NCBI GenBank assembly: GCA_002395105.1
Contig: DGWA01000006.1
Span: 1 to 63,596 of the forward strand
Origin: Rickettsiales bacterium UBA4270
Lineage (GTDB): Bacteria > Pseudomonadota > Alphaproteobacteria > Rickettsiales > Deianiraeaceae
Direction of reading: 5' to 3'
DNA length: 63,596 bases
Position 1 is the stretch's first letter. Every line of letters starts with the position of its first letter. Under the pieces are notes generated by a model. That model was not told where the DNA came from, ran no database searches, and saw nothing but the letters and a program-made list of their open reading frames with translations. Shown one piece after another: positions 34,922 to 43,539 of this stretch. Both the position numbers and the translations under genes were made by a program.

Positions 34922-35302
34922 ATGAGTAGTGATTTGAGTAAAATTGCAGAAACTTTATCTGGACTAACGATAGAAGAAACTGCTGAATTAGTTAAAGTTT
35001 TAGAAGAGAAATGGGGTGTTTTAGCCTCAGCACCTGTTGCAGTAGCTTCTGGTGCAGGTGAAAATGGAGGAAAAAGCGCAGAAGCTGAAAAATCTTCATT
35101 TAATGTTGTTTTAACATCTGCCGGCATGAGTAAAATATCTGTAATTAAAGTAGTAAGAGAGATTACAGGGTTAGGTTTAGGTGAAGCTAAAACATTAGTT
35201 GAAAGTGCTCCTAAAGAAATAAAAACAAATGTAGAAAAAACCGCTGCTGAAGAAATAAAAAAGAAATTAGAAGAAGCTGGAGCTACAGTTGAATTAAAAT
35301 AA
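34922..35302 (+). CDS. rplL: 50S ribosomal protein L7/L12
   Basis: Multimeric stalk protein of 126 residues that recruits translation factors. The start at 34922 gives MSSDLSKIAETLSGLTIEE; an earlier in-frame start at 34880 would overlap rplJ and add a Cys-rich leader foreign to the family. An alanine-containing hinge leads to the C-terminal domain with VIKVVREITGLGLGEAKTLV. rpoB follows after about 46 bases. Confidence 0.96.
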   Translation: MSSDLSKIAETLSGLTIEETAELVKVLEEKWGVLASAPVAVASGAGENGGKSAEAEKSSFNVVLTSAGMSKISVIKVVREITGLGLGEAKTLVESAPKEIKTNVEKTAAEEIKKKLEEAGATVELK

Positions 35303-35348
35303 AATTCTTAGTTATTTTTTTAAAAAAAGAGGTTTATTGTATTTTTAT

Positions 35349-38300
35349 ATGAAAAGTGTTTTAAGATATTCTTTTTCAAAACTTAATTTTAAAAACCAAC
35401 CAAATTGTTTAACGTCGTTAAATAGACTTTCTTATAATAAGTTTTTGAACGAGGATGAATCATTGTGTTATTCTATTGAAAATGCATTAAAATCTGTTTT
35501 TCCAATTAATGATGCTTATGGTTATGCAACGATAGAGTATGTTGGGCGTAGAATGACTGAACCAAAATACTCTGTTGAAGAATGTAGAATTAAGAATCTT
35601 CCATATGTAGCAGGACTTTATATCACTGTAAGATTAATTTTATTTGATGTAAATGTTGAAAAAAAGACAAGAAATATAAAAGTCATAAAAGAACAAGAAC
35701 TTTATCTGTGCGATATTCCTGTAATGACGGAAAATGACTCGTTTATTATTGATGGAGTTGAAAAAGTTGTTATATCGCAAATTCATAAAACACCTGGCGT
35801 TTTTTTTAATAAAAAAATAAAAGATAATTCAAAACTTGAATACTCAGCAACAATAATACCATATCTTGGCAGTAGATTAGAAATTTTATTTTCATCCAAA
35901 ACTTCTCTATTTTTTAGAATAGATAAACGTAGAAAAATTTCAATATACTATTTGTTGTCAGCATTAAAAATGTCGCATAAAGAAATGGTTTCTAATTTTT
36001 ATACACAATTAAAATTATCGGTCGAGAACGATAAGCTTTTTAGTTTTGAAATTAAGCTTTCTGATTTTATCGGTTCAACATTAATGTTTGATATTAGAGA
36101 TAAAAAAAACAATATTTTAATAAAAAAAGGAACAATAATTGGTCGTTTACTTGTTAGAAAAATTGGCGATCAAAACAAGTTTTACTGTCTCGAAAGCGAT
36201 TTAATTGGACAATATTTATTTGACGATATAGAGCTAAAAAATAAGAAAATACATGCAGCGAGTTTAATAAATCAAGATATATTAAATACAATTAAAAAAG
36301 AAAAAAATAAAAATTTTAGCATAGTTAATAGTTTTTCTGCTTCATTTAATGAATGTATTTTAAATGAGATTAATGAATATAGGGATATTTCATACGAACA
36401 ATCATTAAGTGTAATAACAAAAATACTTCGTCCTGGTATACCATTTGTATTAGATGAAGCTAGTGCATTTTTTGAAAATATTTTCTTTTCAGAAACAAAT
36501 TACAGCCTAATGGATGTTGGTCGCTACAAACTAAATTCTGTTTTAGGTTTAAATATATCTGAAAAGTGCAATATTTTGACAAAAGAAGACATAGTTGCGA
36601 CAATAAAAAAATTAATAGAGTTTAAAAACGGATCAATTGGCGTTGACGATATAGATAGTTTATCAAATAGAAGAATTAGAAACATTGGTGAATTAGTTTA
36701 CAGTCAATTTCGTTCAGCAATTGTAAAAATGTCAAAAAGTACAGTTGAGCGTTTAAATTCAATGGTCTTAGATAATTCATTTCCAAGTGATTTTATACCA
36801 GTAAATCAAGTAGCTAAATCAATACGCGATTTTTTCCTATTATCTGAGTTATGTCAGTTCATGGAACAAACAAATTTATTATCAGAACTTGCTCATATTC
36901 GTAAAGTTTCTGCGCTTGGTAATGGTGGTATAACAAGAGATAGAGCTACAGCAGACGTTCGCGATATTCATCCAACACATTATGGTCGTATATGTCCAAT
37001 AGAAACTCCAGATGGTCAAAATATTGGATTAGTTACAAGTTTAGCATGTTATGCAGGTATTAATAAATATGGTTTTATAATAACTCCTTATCGCAAAGTT
37101 ATAAATTGTAAAGTTACAGAACAAATTGATTATTTAGATGCAAGTGAAGAAAAAAAATACAAAATCAGTTATGCCTCAATTGATATCATGGATTTGCCAG
37201 CAAATTCAAATAAGATGATTACTGCAAGATATAACGAGGATTTTATATTAATTCCTGGAAAAGATATTGATTATGTAGATGTAGCTCCTTGTCAGATAAT
37301 GTCAATGATGGCTTCATTTATTCCTTTTTTGGAAAGTGATGACACAGCTCGTGCATTAATGGGTTGTAATATGCAACGTCAAGCTGTTCCTTTACTGTTT
37401 AAAGAGGCACCATTTGTCGCAACTGGTTTTGAAAAGAAAGTTGCATTAGAATCAAATTCTGTAATTAAAGCTAGAAGCGATGGTGAGGTTGTGTTTGTCG
37501 ATGCCGATAACGTAATTATATCACCTGATGAAAAAAATAAAAAAGGTGTTGATTATTATTCATTAAAAACATTTGGCAGAACAAATCAAAATACGTTCTC
37601 CAATCAAAAACCTGTTGTAAATCTCGGTGATAAAGTAAAACAAGGTCAAGTTATCGCTGATTGTTCTTCAACAAGTAATGGAGAGGTAGCGATTGGAAAA
37701 AATATTTTATTAGCATTTGTCCCATGGAACGGATATAATTATGAAGACTCTGTGGTAATATCACGTAGATTGGTCACAGAAGATAAATTTACTTCCGTTC
37801 ATATAGAAGAATTTGAAGTGTCTGTTCGTGATACAGCATTAGGCGCAGAAGAAATAACACGTGATCTTGATAACGTAAGTGAAGAAAAATTAAGATATTT
37901 GGATGAAACAGGAATTATTCAAATTGGTGTTAATGTAAAAGGTGGTGATATTTTAGTTGGAAAAACAACACCAAGTAGTGAAGGTCCGATGTCGTCTGAA
38001 GAAAAACTTTTAAAAGCTATTTTTGGTGATAAAATTACACAAAAACGTAATACATCATTATGTTTACCTTCTGGAACTTTCGGGACAGTTGTCGATGTAG
38101 AAATTCTAACCCGACGTGGTGATTTAAAAGATCAAAGAGCTTTACAAATCGAACGTGAAGCAATATTAAAACGTGAAATGAAAAAAAATATAGAATTATC
38201 AATATTACATGATACTTTTGACAAAAGTTTAAATTCATTACTTGATGGATGTATCGTAAATTTAAAAGGCAAAAGAAGTAAAATAACATCAAGTGATTTA

Positions 38301-39356
38301 AAGAAAATGAGCTTAGAAAACAAATTTACTTTATCCGCCAATGACAACAATATATCTAAAAAATTATTTGAACTAAGAAATACATACTTAACAGCGAAGA
38401 AAAAGATTGAAGAGTTATATATTTTAGATGTTGAAAAATTAATGGATGGTGATAATTTGCCAAATGGCATTCTAAAAATTGTTAAGGTATATGTTGCTGT
38501 TAAATCAAGGTTACAACCTGGAGATAAAATCGCTGGAAGACATGGAAATAAAGGTGTTGTATCGCGTTGTGTTGCTGTTGAAGACATGCCTTACATGGAA
38601 GACGGTACACCTATAGATTTAATATTTAGTCCAGTTAGCGTACCTGGTCGTATGAATATTGGACAAATACTTGAGACACATCTTGGTTTCTTGTCTTATA
38701 AAATTGGTAAAAAAATAGACGATGTTTTAAATCAAAAAGACGCAAGTGATAAAGTTCGTAAAATATTACTCGACATATCTCAAAACAATAATTTCTCAAA
38801 AGAGATTAAGGAAAAGAGCGATAAAGATATTATTGAACTGGGAAAACAATACAGAAATGGTTTATATTTTGAAACTCCTATATTTGATGGTTGTAAGATA
38901 GACGACATGGATCGTTTAGCTGAAAAACTTGGCATAGATAATTCTTTACAAGTCACGTTATACAATGGATTAACAGGTGAGCCGTTTGATAGAAAAATAA
39001 CAGTTGGTTATATGTATATTATAAAATTGCATCACTTAGTTGATGAAAAGATGCATGCAAGATCTACTGGTCCATATAGTTTAATAACACAACAACCACT
39101 TGGTGGTCGTACTTATTTTGGTGGACAACGTCTTGGAGAAATGGAATGTTGGGCATTACAAGCTTACGGTGCTGCATATACTTTACAAGAAATGCTTACT
39201 GTTAAATCAGATGATGTCTCTGGACGTGAAAAAATGTATGAAGCAATAATTAATAACAACTCTCGTTTCAGTTCTGGAATACCTGAGTCGTTTAATGTTT
39301 TGTGTAGAGAATTCCGTTCTCTTGGATTCGATATAGAACTTGGTGTAAATGGTTAA
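35349..39356 (+). CDS. rpoB: RNA polymerase beta subunit
   Basis: Catalytic beta subunit, 1335 residues from the ATG at 35349. A TTG at 35337 is in frame and has a better-placed AGAGG ribosome site, so four more residues are possible. Conserved blocks include GGITRDRATADVRDIHPTHYG, PWNGYNYEDSVVIS, GRHGNKGVVSR and the C-terminal GGQRLGEMECWALQAYGAAY. The rifampicin pocket (503-525) departs from E. coli: Glu506 for Asp516, Thr508 for Asn518, Leu510 for Pro520 and Lys519 for Arg529. rpoC is separate, unlike the fused gene of Wolbachia. Confidence 0.98.
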   Translation: MKSVLRYSFSKLNFKNQPNCLTSLNRLSYNKFLNEDESLCYSIENALKSVFPINDAYGYATIEYVGRRMTEPKYSVEECRIKNLPYVAGLYITVRLILFDVNVEKKTRNIKVIKEQELYLCDIPVMTENDSFIIDGVEKVVISQIHKTPGVFFNKKIKDNSKLEYSATIIPYLGSRLEILFSSKTSLFFRIDKRRKISIYYLLSALKMSHKEMVSNFYTQLKLSVENDKLFSFEIKLSDFIGSTLMFDIRDKKNNILIKKGTIIGRLLVRKIGDQNKFYCLESDLIGQYLFDDIELKNKKIHAASLINQDILNTIKKEKNKNFSIVNSFSASFNECILNEINEYRDISYEQSLSVITKILRPGIPFVLDEASAFFENIFFSETNYSLMDVGRYKLNSVLGLNISEKCNILTKEDIVATIKKLIEFKNGSIGVDDIDSLSNRRIRNIGELVYSQFRSAIVKMSKSTVERLNSMVLDNSFPSDFIPVNQVAKSIRDFFLLSELCQFMEQTNLLSELAHIRKVSALGNGGITRDRATADVRDIHPTHYGRICPIETPDGQNIGLVTSLACYAGINKYGFIITPYRKVINCKVTEQIDYLDASEEKKYKISYASIDIMDLPANSNKMITARYNEDFILIPGKDIDYVDVAPCQIMSMMASFIPFLESDDTARALMGCNMQRQAVPLLFKEAPFVATGFEKKVALESNSVIKARSDGEVVFVDADNVIISPDEKNKKGVDYYSLKTFGRTNQNTFSNQKPVVNLGDKVKQGQVIADCSSTSNGEVAIGKNILLAFVPWNGYNYEDSVVISRRLVTEDKFTSVHIEEFEVSVRDTALGAEEITRDLDNVSEEKLRYLDETGIIQIGVNVKGGDILVGKTTPSSEGPMSSEEKLLKAIFGDKITQKRNTSLCLPSGTFGTVVDVEILTRRGDLKDQRALQIEREAILKREMKKNIELSILHDTFDKSLNSLLDGCIVNLKGKRSKITSSDLKKMSLENKFTLSANDNNISKKLFELRNTYLTAKKKIEELYILDVEKLMDGDNLPNGILKIVKVYVAVKSRLQPGDKIAGRHGNKGVVSRCVAVEDMPYMEDGTPIDLIFSPVSVPGRMNIGQILETHLGFLSYKIGKKIDDVLNQKDASDKVRKILLDISQNNNFSKEIKEKSDKDIIELGKQYRNGLYFETPIFDGCKIDDMDRLAEKLGIDNSLQVTLYNGLTGEPFDRKITVGYMYIIKLHHLVDEKMHARSTGPYSLITQQPLGGRTYFGGQRLGEMECWALQAYGAAYTLQEMLTVKSDDVSGREKMYEAIINNNSRFSSGIPESFNVLCREFRSLGFDIELGVNG

Positions 39357-39360
39357 TTGT

Positions 39361-42300
39361 ATGGCTGTCGTTGAAAATGGTAATGTAAAAACTACTGATA
39401 ATTTCGGTGCTTTTATTGATTTTGATTATCTTCGTGTAAAAATTGCAAGTCCTGAACGTATTTTGGCTTGGTCTTATGGTGAAGTTAAAAATTCTGATAC
39501 TGTGAATTATAGAACATTTAAACCTGAACGCGATGGTTTATTTTGTGCAAGAATTTTTGGTCCTATAAAAGATTATGAATGTCTTTGTGGAAAATATAGA
39601 AGATTAAAATATAAAGGTATTAGATGTGAAAAATGTGATGTAGATGTTGTTTCTTCGTCTGTTAGACGTGAAAGAATGGGGCATATTAAATTAGCATATC
39701 CGGCTTTGAATACACTATATTTAAGAACAGTTCCTTCTAAATTATCAATATTGCTAGACGTAACTGCAAAATCATTAGATGCTGTTTTGTATTTTGAAAA
39801 ATACATAGTAATTGATCCAGGTGCAACACCATTAAAAAAATATCAAATATTATCAAAAAGTGAGCACGAGAGAGCTGTTGCAGAGTTTAGCGAGAATGCT
39901 TTTAAAGATGGCATCGGTGCAGATGGTATAAAACAAGCCTTAGAGGCTTTTGATTTACAAAAAGAATACGATCGTCAACTTGCAATTATGCAAAGTGTAA
40001 AATCTGAACTAAAAATTGCCTCAATGAAAAGAAGATTAAATTTAATAAATGATTTTATCATATCTGGTAATAGACCTGAATGGATGGTTTTTACAATTCT
40101 TCCTGTTTTACCTCCTGAATTAAGACCACTCGTTCCTTTGGATGGCGGAAGAATGGCAATTTCCGATTTAAATACATTATACTCTCGTATTATAAATAGA
40201 AATAATCGTTTAAAAAGATTACTTGAAGTTGGAGCACCTGAATTAATAGTTCAAAATGAGTGCAGAATGTTGCAAGATGCTGTCAGCTCTTTGTTAAACA
40301 ATTCTAGCAGTAATGGTCAAAAAGTTGCAAAAAACTCATTTGGCAGACCATTGAAATCAATTAGCGATTTCTTAAAAGGTAAACAAGGTCGTTTAAGACA
40401 AAATTTACTTGGAAAACGCGTTGACTATTCTGGACGTTCAGTTATTGTTTCTGGACCTGAATTAAAACTACATCAATGTGGTTTGCCAAAAGAAATGGCT
40501 CTCGAATTATTTAAACCATTTGTTTTGTCAAAGTTACGTCTATATGGAAAAGTTGCAACAATAAGACAAGGTATTCAGATGATTGAGGCAAAAGTTCCAG
40601 AAGTTTGGGAAATATTAGAAGAAATAACAAAGGAACATCCAGTTATGTTGAACCGTGCTCCAACTTTGCATAGGCTTGGTATTCAAGCGTTTGAACCAAA
40701 ATTAACGGAATTAAGAGCTATACAAATTCATCCATTAGTTTGTAGAGCATTTAACGCAGATTTCGACGGAGATCAGATGGCAGTTCACGTTCCATTGTCA
40801 ATAGAAGCACAATTAGAAGCCCGTATTTTAATGCTTGCTTCGAATAATATTTTAAGTTCTGCAAATGGTGAACCAATGATTGTTCCAAGAAAAGATATAA
40901 CAGTTGGTTTGTATTACATGTCAACGGCATTCGATGGAGAAATAGGCGAAAATCATACATTTTTCTCTTATGATGATGTAATGATTGCATTACAAAACAA
41001 AAAAATAACAGTTAACACAAAAATTAAATATTATTATAAATACGAAGATTGCGATGGTGAGGAAAAAGATAAGTTGCACCTACTTGACAACACAACAGCT
41101 GGTCGTTTAATGTTGTTCCAATACATACCACACGATGGAAAAATAAGTTTTGATTATCTAAATAAACAGTGGAGCATTGGATTTTTAGGTGAGATTGTAA
41201 AGAAAGTTTATAACGTTTATGGACCTAAGGTTACGGTTATATTCTGTGATAGAATAATGAAGGATGGCTTTAAGTATTCAACTCTTTCTGGAATTTCTTT
41301 TGGAAAAAACGATATAAATATTCCAGGCAATAAATATGAACTCATAGAAGATGTAATGGAAAAAATTAAAGACGTCGACAATCAATATAAAGAAGGTTAT
41401 ATAACAGCAAAAGAAAAATATAATAAAGTTACAGACTACTGGGCAGAGTGTACTGACAAACTTTGCGATGAAGTAATGGATTCTTTAAAAATAAATGCCA
41501 ATAACTCTAAGATTAATTCAATTGCATTAATGATGAACTCTGGTGCTCGTGCATCAAAAGCTCAAATGAAACAATTAGGAGGTATGAAGGGATTGATAGC
41601 TAAACCAAATGGTGCAATTATAGAAACTCCTGTTATATCTAACTTTAAAGAAGGATTGTCTGTCATGGAATACTTCAATGCAGCACATGGTGCTCGTAAA
41701 GGTAACGTCGATACAGCATTAAAAACAGCAGACGCAGGTTATTTAACTCGTCGTTTAGTCGATGTCGCTCAAGATTGCGTAATAACAGAACATGACTGCG
41801 GTTGCGAAGAAGGCGTTGTATATAAAGCAAAAGTCCAAGATGGTCGTGTTATTCAAAAGTTATCAGAAATCATTAAAGGTAGATTTTTGGCAAAAGATGT
41901 TTGTGATAAGGATGGAGCAGTTTTATTAAAAGCAAATACATTAATCGACAAAAATGCCATGAAAGTTTTAGATGATAATGAAATTTCTTTTGCAACAATC
42001 CGTTCACCTGTCACATGTAAATGTAAATATGGTATTTGTTCAAAATGTTACGGTATAGATCTATCAACTCAAAATATTATAAATATCGGAGAAGCAGTTG
42101 GTGTAATCGCTGCTCAAACAATTGGCGAACCTGGAACACAATTAACATTAAATACATTCCATATTGGTGGTGTCGCAACTAAAAAGATTGCAGAATCTGT
42201 TATAGATGCAGAATTTGCCGGCATTGTACATTTTGTTGATATACGTTTTGTTGTAAATAGAAATAATGAAAAGATTGTTGTATCAAATTCTGGCCATATT

Positions 42301-43515
42301 GAAATATTAGATAGAAATAACAAAGTTGTTTATTCGAAAATCGTAAGCTATTCTGCAAAATTATTTGTTAATGACGGAGAAAATGTAAAACTTGGACAAC
42401 GTTTGGCAGAATGGGATCCTTATAATGTATACATAATATCTGAATATGACGGAAAAGTTAAACTATGTGATATGTTATTAAATATATCATACATAGAAAA
42501 AGTTGATGAAGTTTTAGGTCATACTAATAAGGTTATAGTCAACTGGATGGATTCTGCAAAAACATTAAAACCAAGCGTAACAATATTAGACAAAAAAGGT
42601 TCAAATATTAAAAACGAGCATGGCGTATCTGTATCTTATTTATTACCTGTTGGTGCTATTTTATCCATGTCAGATGGCGACGAAATTCATGTTGGCGATC
42701 ATATTGCTAAAATTTTACGCGATGAATCAAATGTAGTAAAAGATATTACAGGTGGTCTACCAAGAGTAGAAGAGATATTTGAAGCTCGCATACCAAGCAA
42801 TTCGTCAATTATTGCCGGTGCTGATGGCTACGTTGAGTTCAATAAAGAAACTAGAAGTATATTGAAAATGACATTGCATCCAGATGATAAAAGTATCGAT
42901 CCTATTGTGTATAATATACCAAAAGGAAAATATTTATCAATTCGCAATGGTAGTCGTGTTAAAAATGGAGATATAATAATAGCTGGTTCAATGAATCCAT
43001 ATGATATATTGCGTTTTCAAGGCGTGAGCGAGTTAACTTCATATATAGTTAGAGAAATACAAAGTGTGTATAAGTTACAAGGAATAGATATAGACAGTAA
43101 ACATATTGAAGTAATAGTTAAATACATGTTAAATAAGGTCGTAATTGACGACAAAGGGGATACAGATTTAAATGAAGGTTATCAGTATGAATTAACAAAA
43201 GTATTAGAGGCAAATGAAAAAGTCAATGCAAGTAATTTGAAACCTGCTAAATATCACAGAGTTTTGTATGGAATTTCAAAATCTTCATTACAAACTGAAT
43301 CATTTATTTCCGCAGCATCTTTCCAAGAAACTGTAAAAGTATTAACAGACGCAGCTATAAAAGGAAAGAAAGACGAGCTTCGTGGCATGAAAGAAAGTTT
43401 GATAATTGGACGTTTAATTCCAGCTGGAACTGGCTTTATAACAAGACAGTATAAGAAAAAAGCAATGCAATTTTCAAATGAAGGCGAGAGCATAATAGAT
43501 ATAGATTCAGTATAA
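39361..43515 (+). CDS. rpoC: RNA polymerase beta' subunit
   Basis: Catalytic beta' subunit, 1384 residues from the ATG at 39361; an ATG at 39349 overlaps the rpoB stop and would add four. It has the first zinc site CLCGKYRRLKYKGIRCEKC, the active-site NADFDGDQMAVHVPLS with three metal-binding aspartates, the bridge-helix and trigger-loop blocks (SGARASKAQMKQLGGM, then GEPGTQLTLNTFHIGG) and the second zinc site CKCKYGICSKC. No large insertion or break is seen. It ends the ribosomal-polymerase run and faces a convergent helicase gene. Confidence 0.98.
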   Translation: MAVVENGNVKTTDNFGAFIDFDYLRVKIASPERILAWSYGEVKNSDTVNYRTFKPERDGLFCARIFGPIKDYECLCGKYRRLKYKGIRCEKCDVDVVSSSVRRERMGHIKLAYPALNTLYLRTVPSKLSILLDVTAKSLDAVLYFEKYIVIDPGATPLKKYQILSKSEHERAVAEFSENAFKDGIGADGIKQALEAFDLQKEYDRQLAIMQSVKSELKIASMKRRLNLINDFIISGNRPEWMVFTILPVLPPELRPLVPLDGGRMAISDLNTLYSRIINRNNRLKRLLEVGAPELIVQNECRMLQDAVSSLLNNSSSNGQKVAKNSFGRPLKSISDFLKGKQGRLRQNLLGKRVDYSGRSVIVSGPELKLHQCGLPKEMALELFKPFVLSKLRLYGKVATIRQGIQMIEAKVPEVWEILEEITKEHPVMLNRAPTLHRLGIQAFEPKLTELRAIQIHPLVCRAFNADFDGDQMAVHVPLSIEAQLEARILMLASNNILSSANGEPMIVPRKDITVGLYYMSTAFDGEIGENHTFFSYDDVMIALQNKKITVNTKIKYYYKYEDCDGEEKDKLHLLDNTTAGRLMLFQYIPHDGKISFDYLNKQWSIGFLGEIVKKVYNVYGPKVTVIFCDRIMKDGFKYSTLSGISFGKNDINIPGNKYELIEDVMEKIKDVDNQYKEGYITAKEKYNKVTDYWAECTDKLCDEVMDSLKINANNSKINSIALMMNSGARASKAQMKQLGGMKGLIAKPNGAIIETPVISNFKEGLSVMEYFNAAHGARKGNVDTALKTADAGYLTRRLVDVAQDCVITEHDCGCEEGVVYKAKVQDGRVIQKLSEIIKGRFLAKDVCDKDGAVLLKANTLIDKNAMKVLDDNEISFATIRSPVTCKCKYGICSKCYGIDLSTQNIINIGEAVGVIAAQTIGEPGTQLTLNTFHIGGVATKKIAESVIDAEFAGIVHFVDIRFVVNRNNEKIVVSNSGHIEILDRNNKVVYSKIVSYSAKLFVNDGENVKLGQRLAEWDPYNVYIISEYDGKVKLCDMLLNISYIEKVDEVLGHTNKVIVNWMDSAKTLKPSVTILDKKGSNIKNEHGVSVSYLLPVGAILSMSDGDEIHVGDHIAKILRDESNVVKDITGGLPRVEEIFEARIPSNSSIIAGADGYVEFNKETRSILKMTLHPDDKSIDPIVYNIPKGKYLSIRNGSRVKNGDIIIAGSMNPYDILRFQGVSELTSYIVREIQSVYKLQGIDIDSKHIEVIVKYMLNKVVIDDKGDTDLNEGYQYELTKVLEANEKVNASNLKPAKYHRVLYGISKSSLQTESFISAASFQETVKVLTDAAIKGKKDELRGMKESLIIGRLIPAGTGFITRQYKKKAMQFSNEGESIIDIDSV

Positions 43516-43537
43516 AAATAAAAATTATTTTATTTTT
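43514..43537. terminator. AT-only hairpin between convergent genes
   Basis: AAAAATAAAA and TTTTATTTTT form a 10-base inverted repeat with loop ATTA, directly over the rpoC stop and next to the opposing helicase stop, with T/A runs on both sides. It could serve as a bidirectional terminator. Its all-AT stem is weak, and such repeats arise easily by chance here. Confidence 0.3.
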
Positions 43538-43539
43538 TA

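Noticed and set aside
35349..43515. rpoB-rpoC fusion as in Wolbachia
   Set aside because: rpoB ends with TAA at 39354-39356 and rpoC starts anew at 39361 (or 39349); the genes are separate.
43516..43539. Missing nuclease domain of the AddA-like protein lost by a frameshift
   Set aside because: The sequence after the stop is a 24-base gap followed by rpoC on the other strand, with no room for a remnant.
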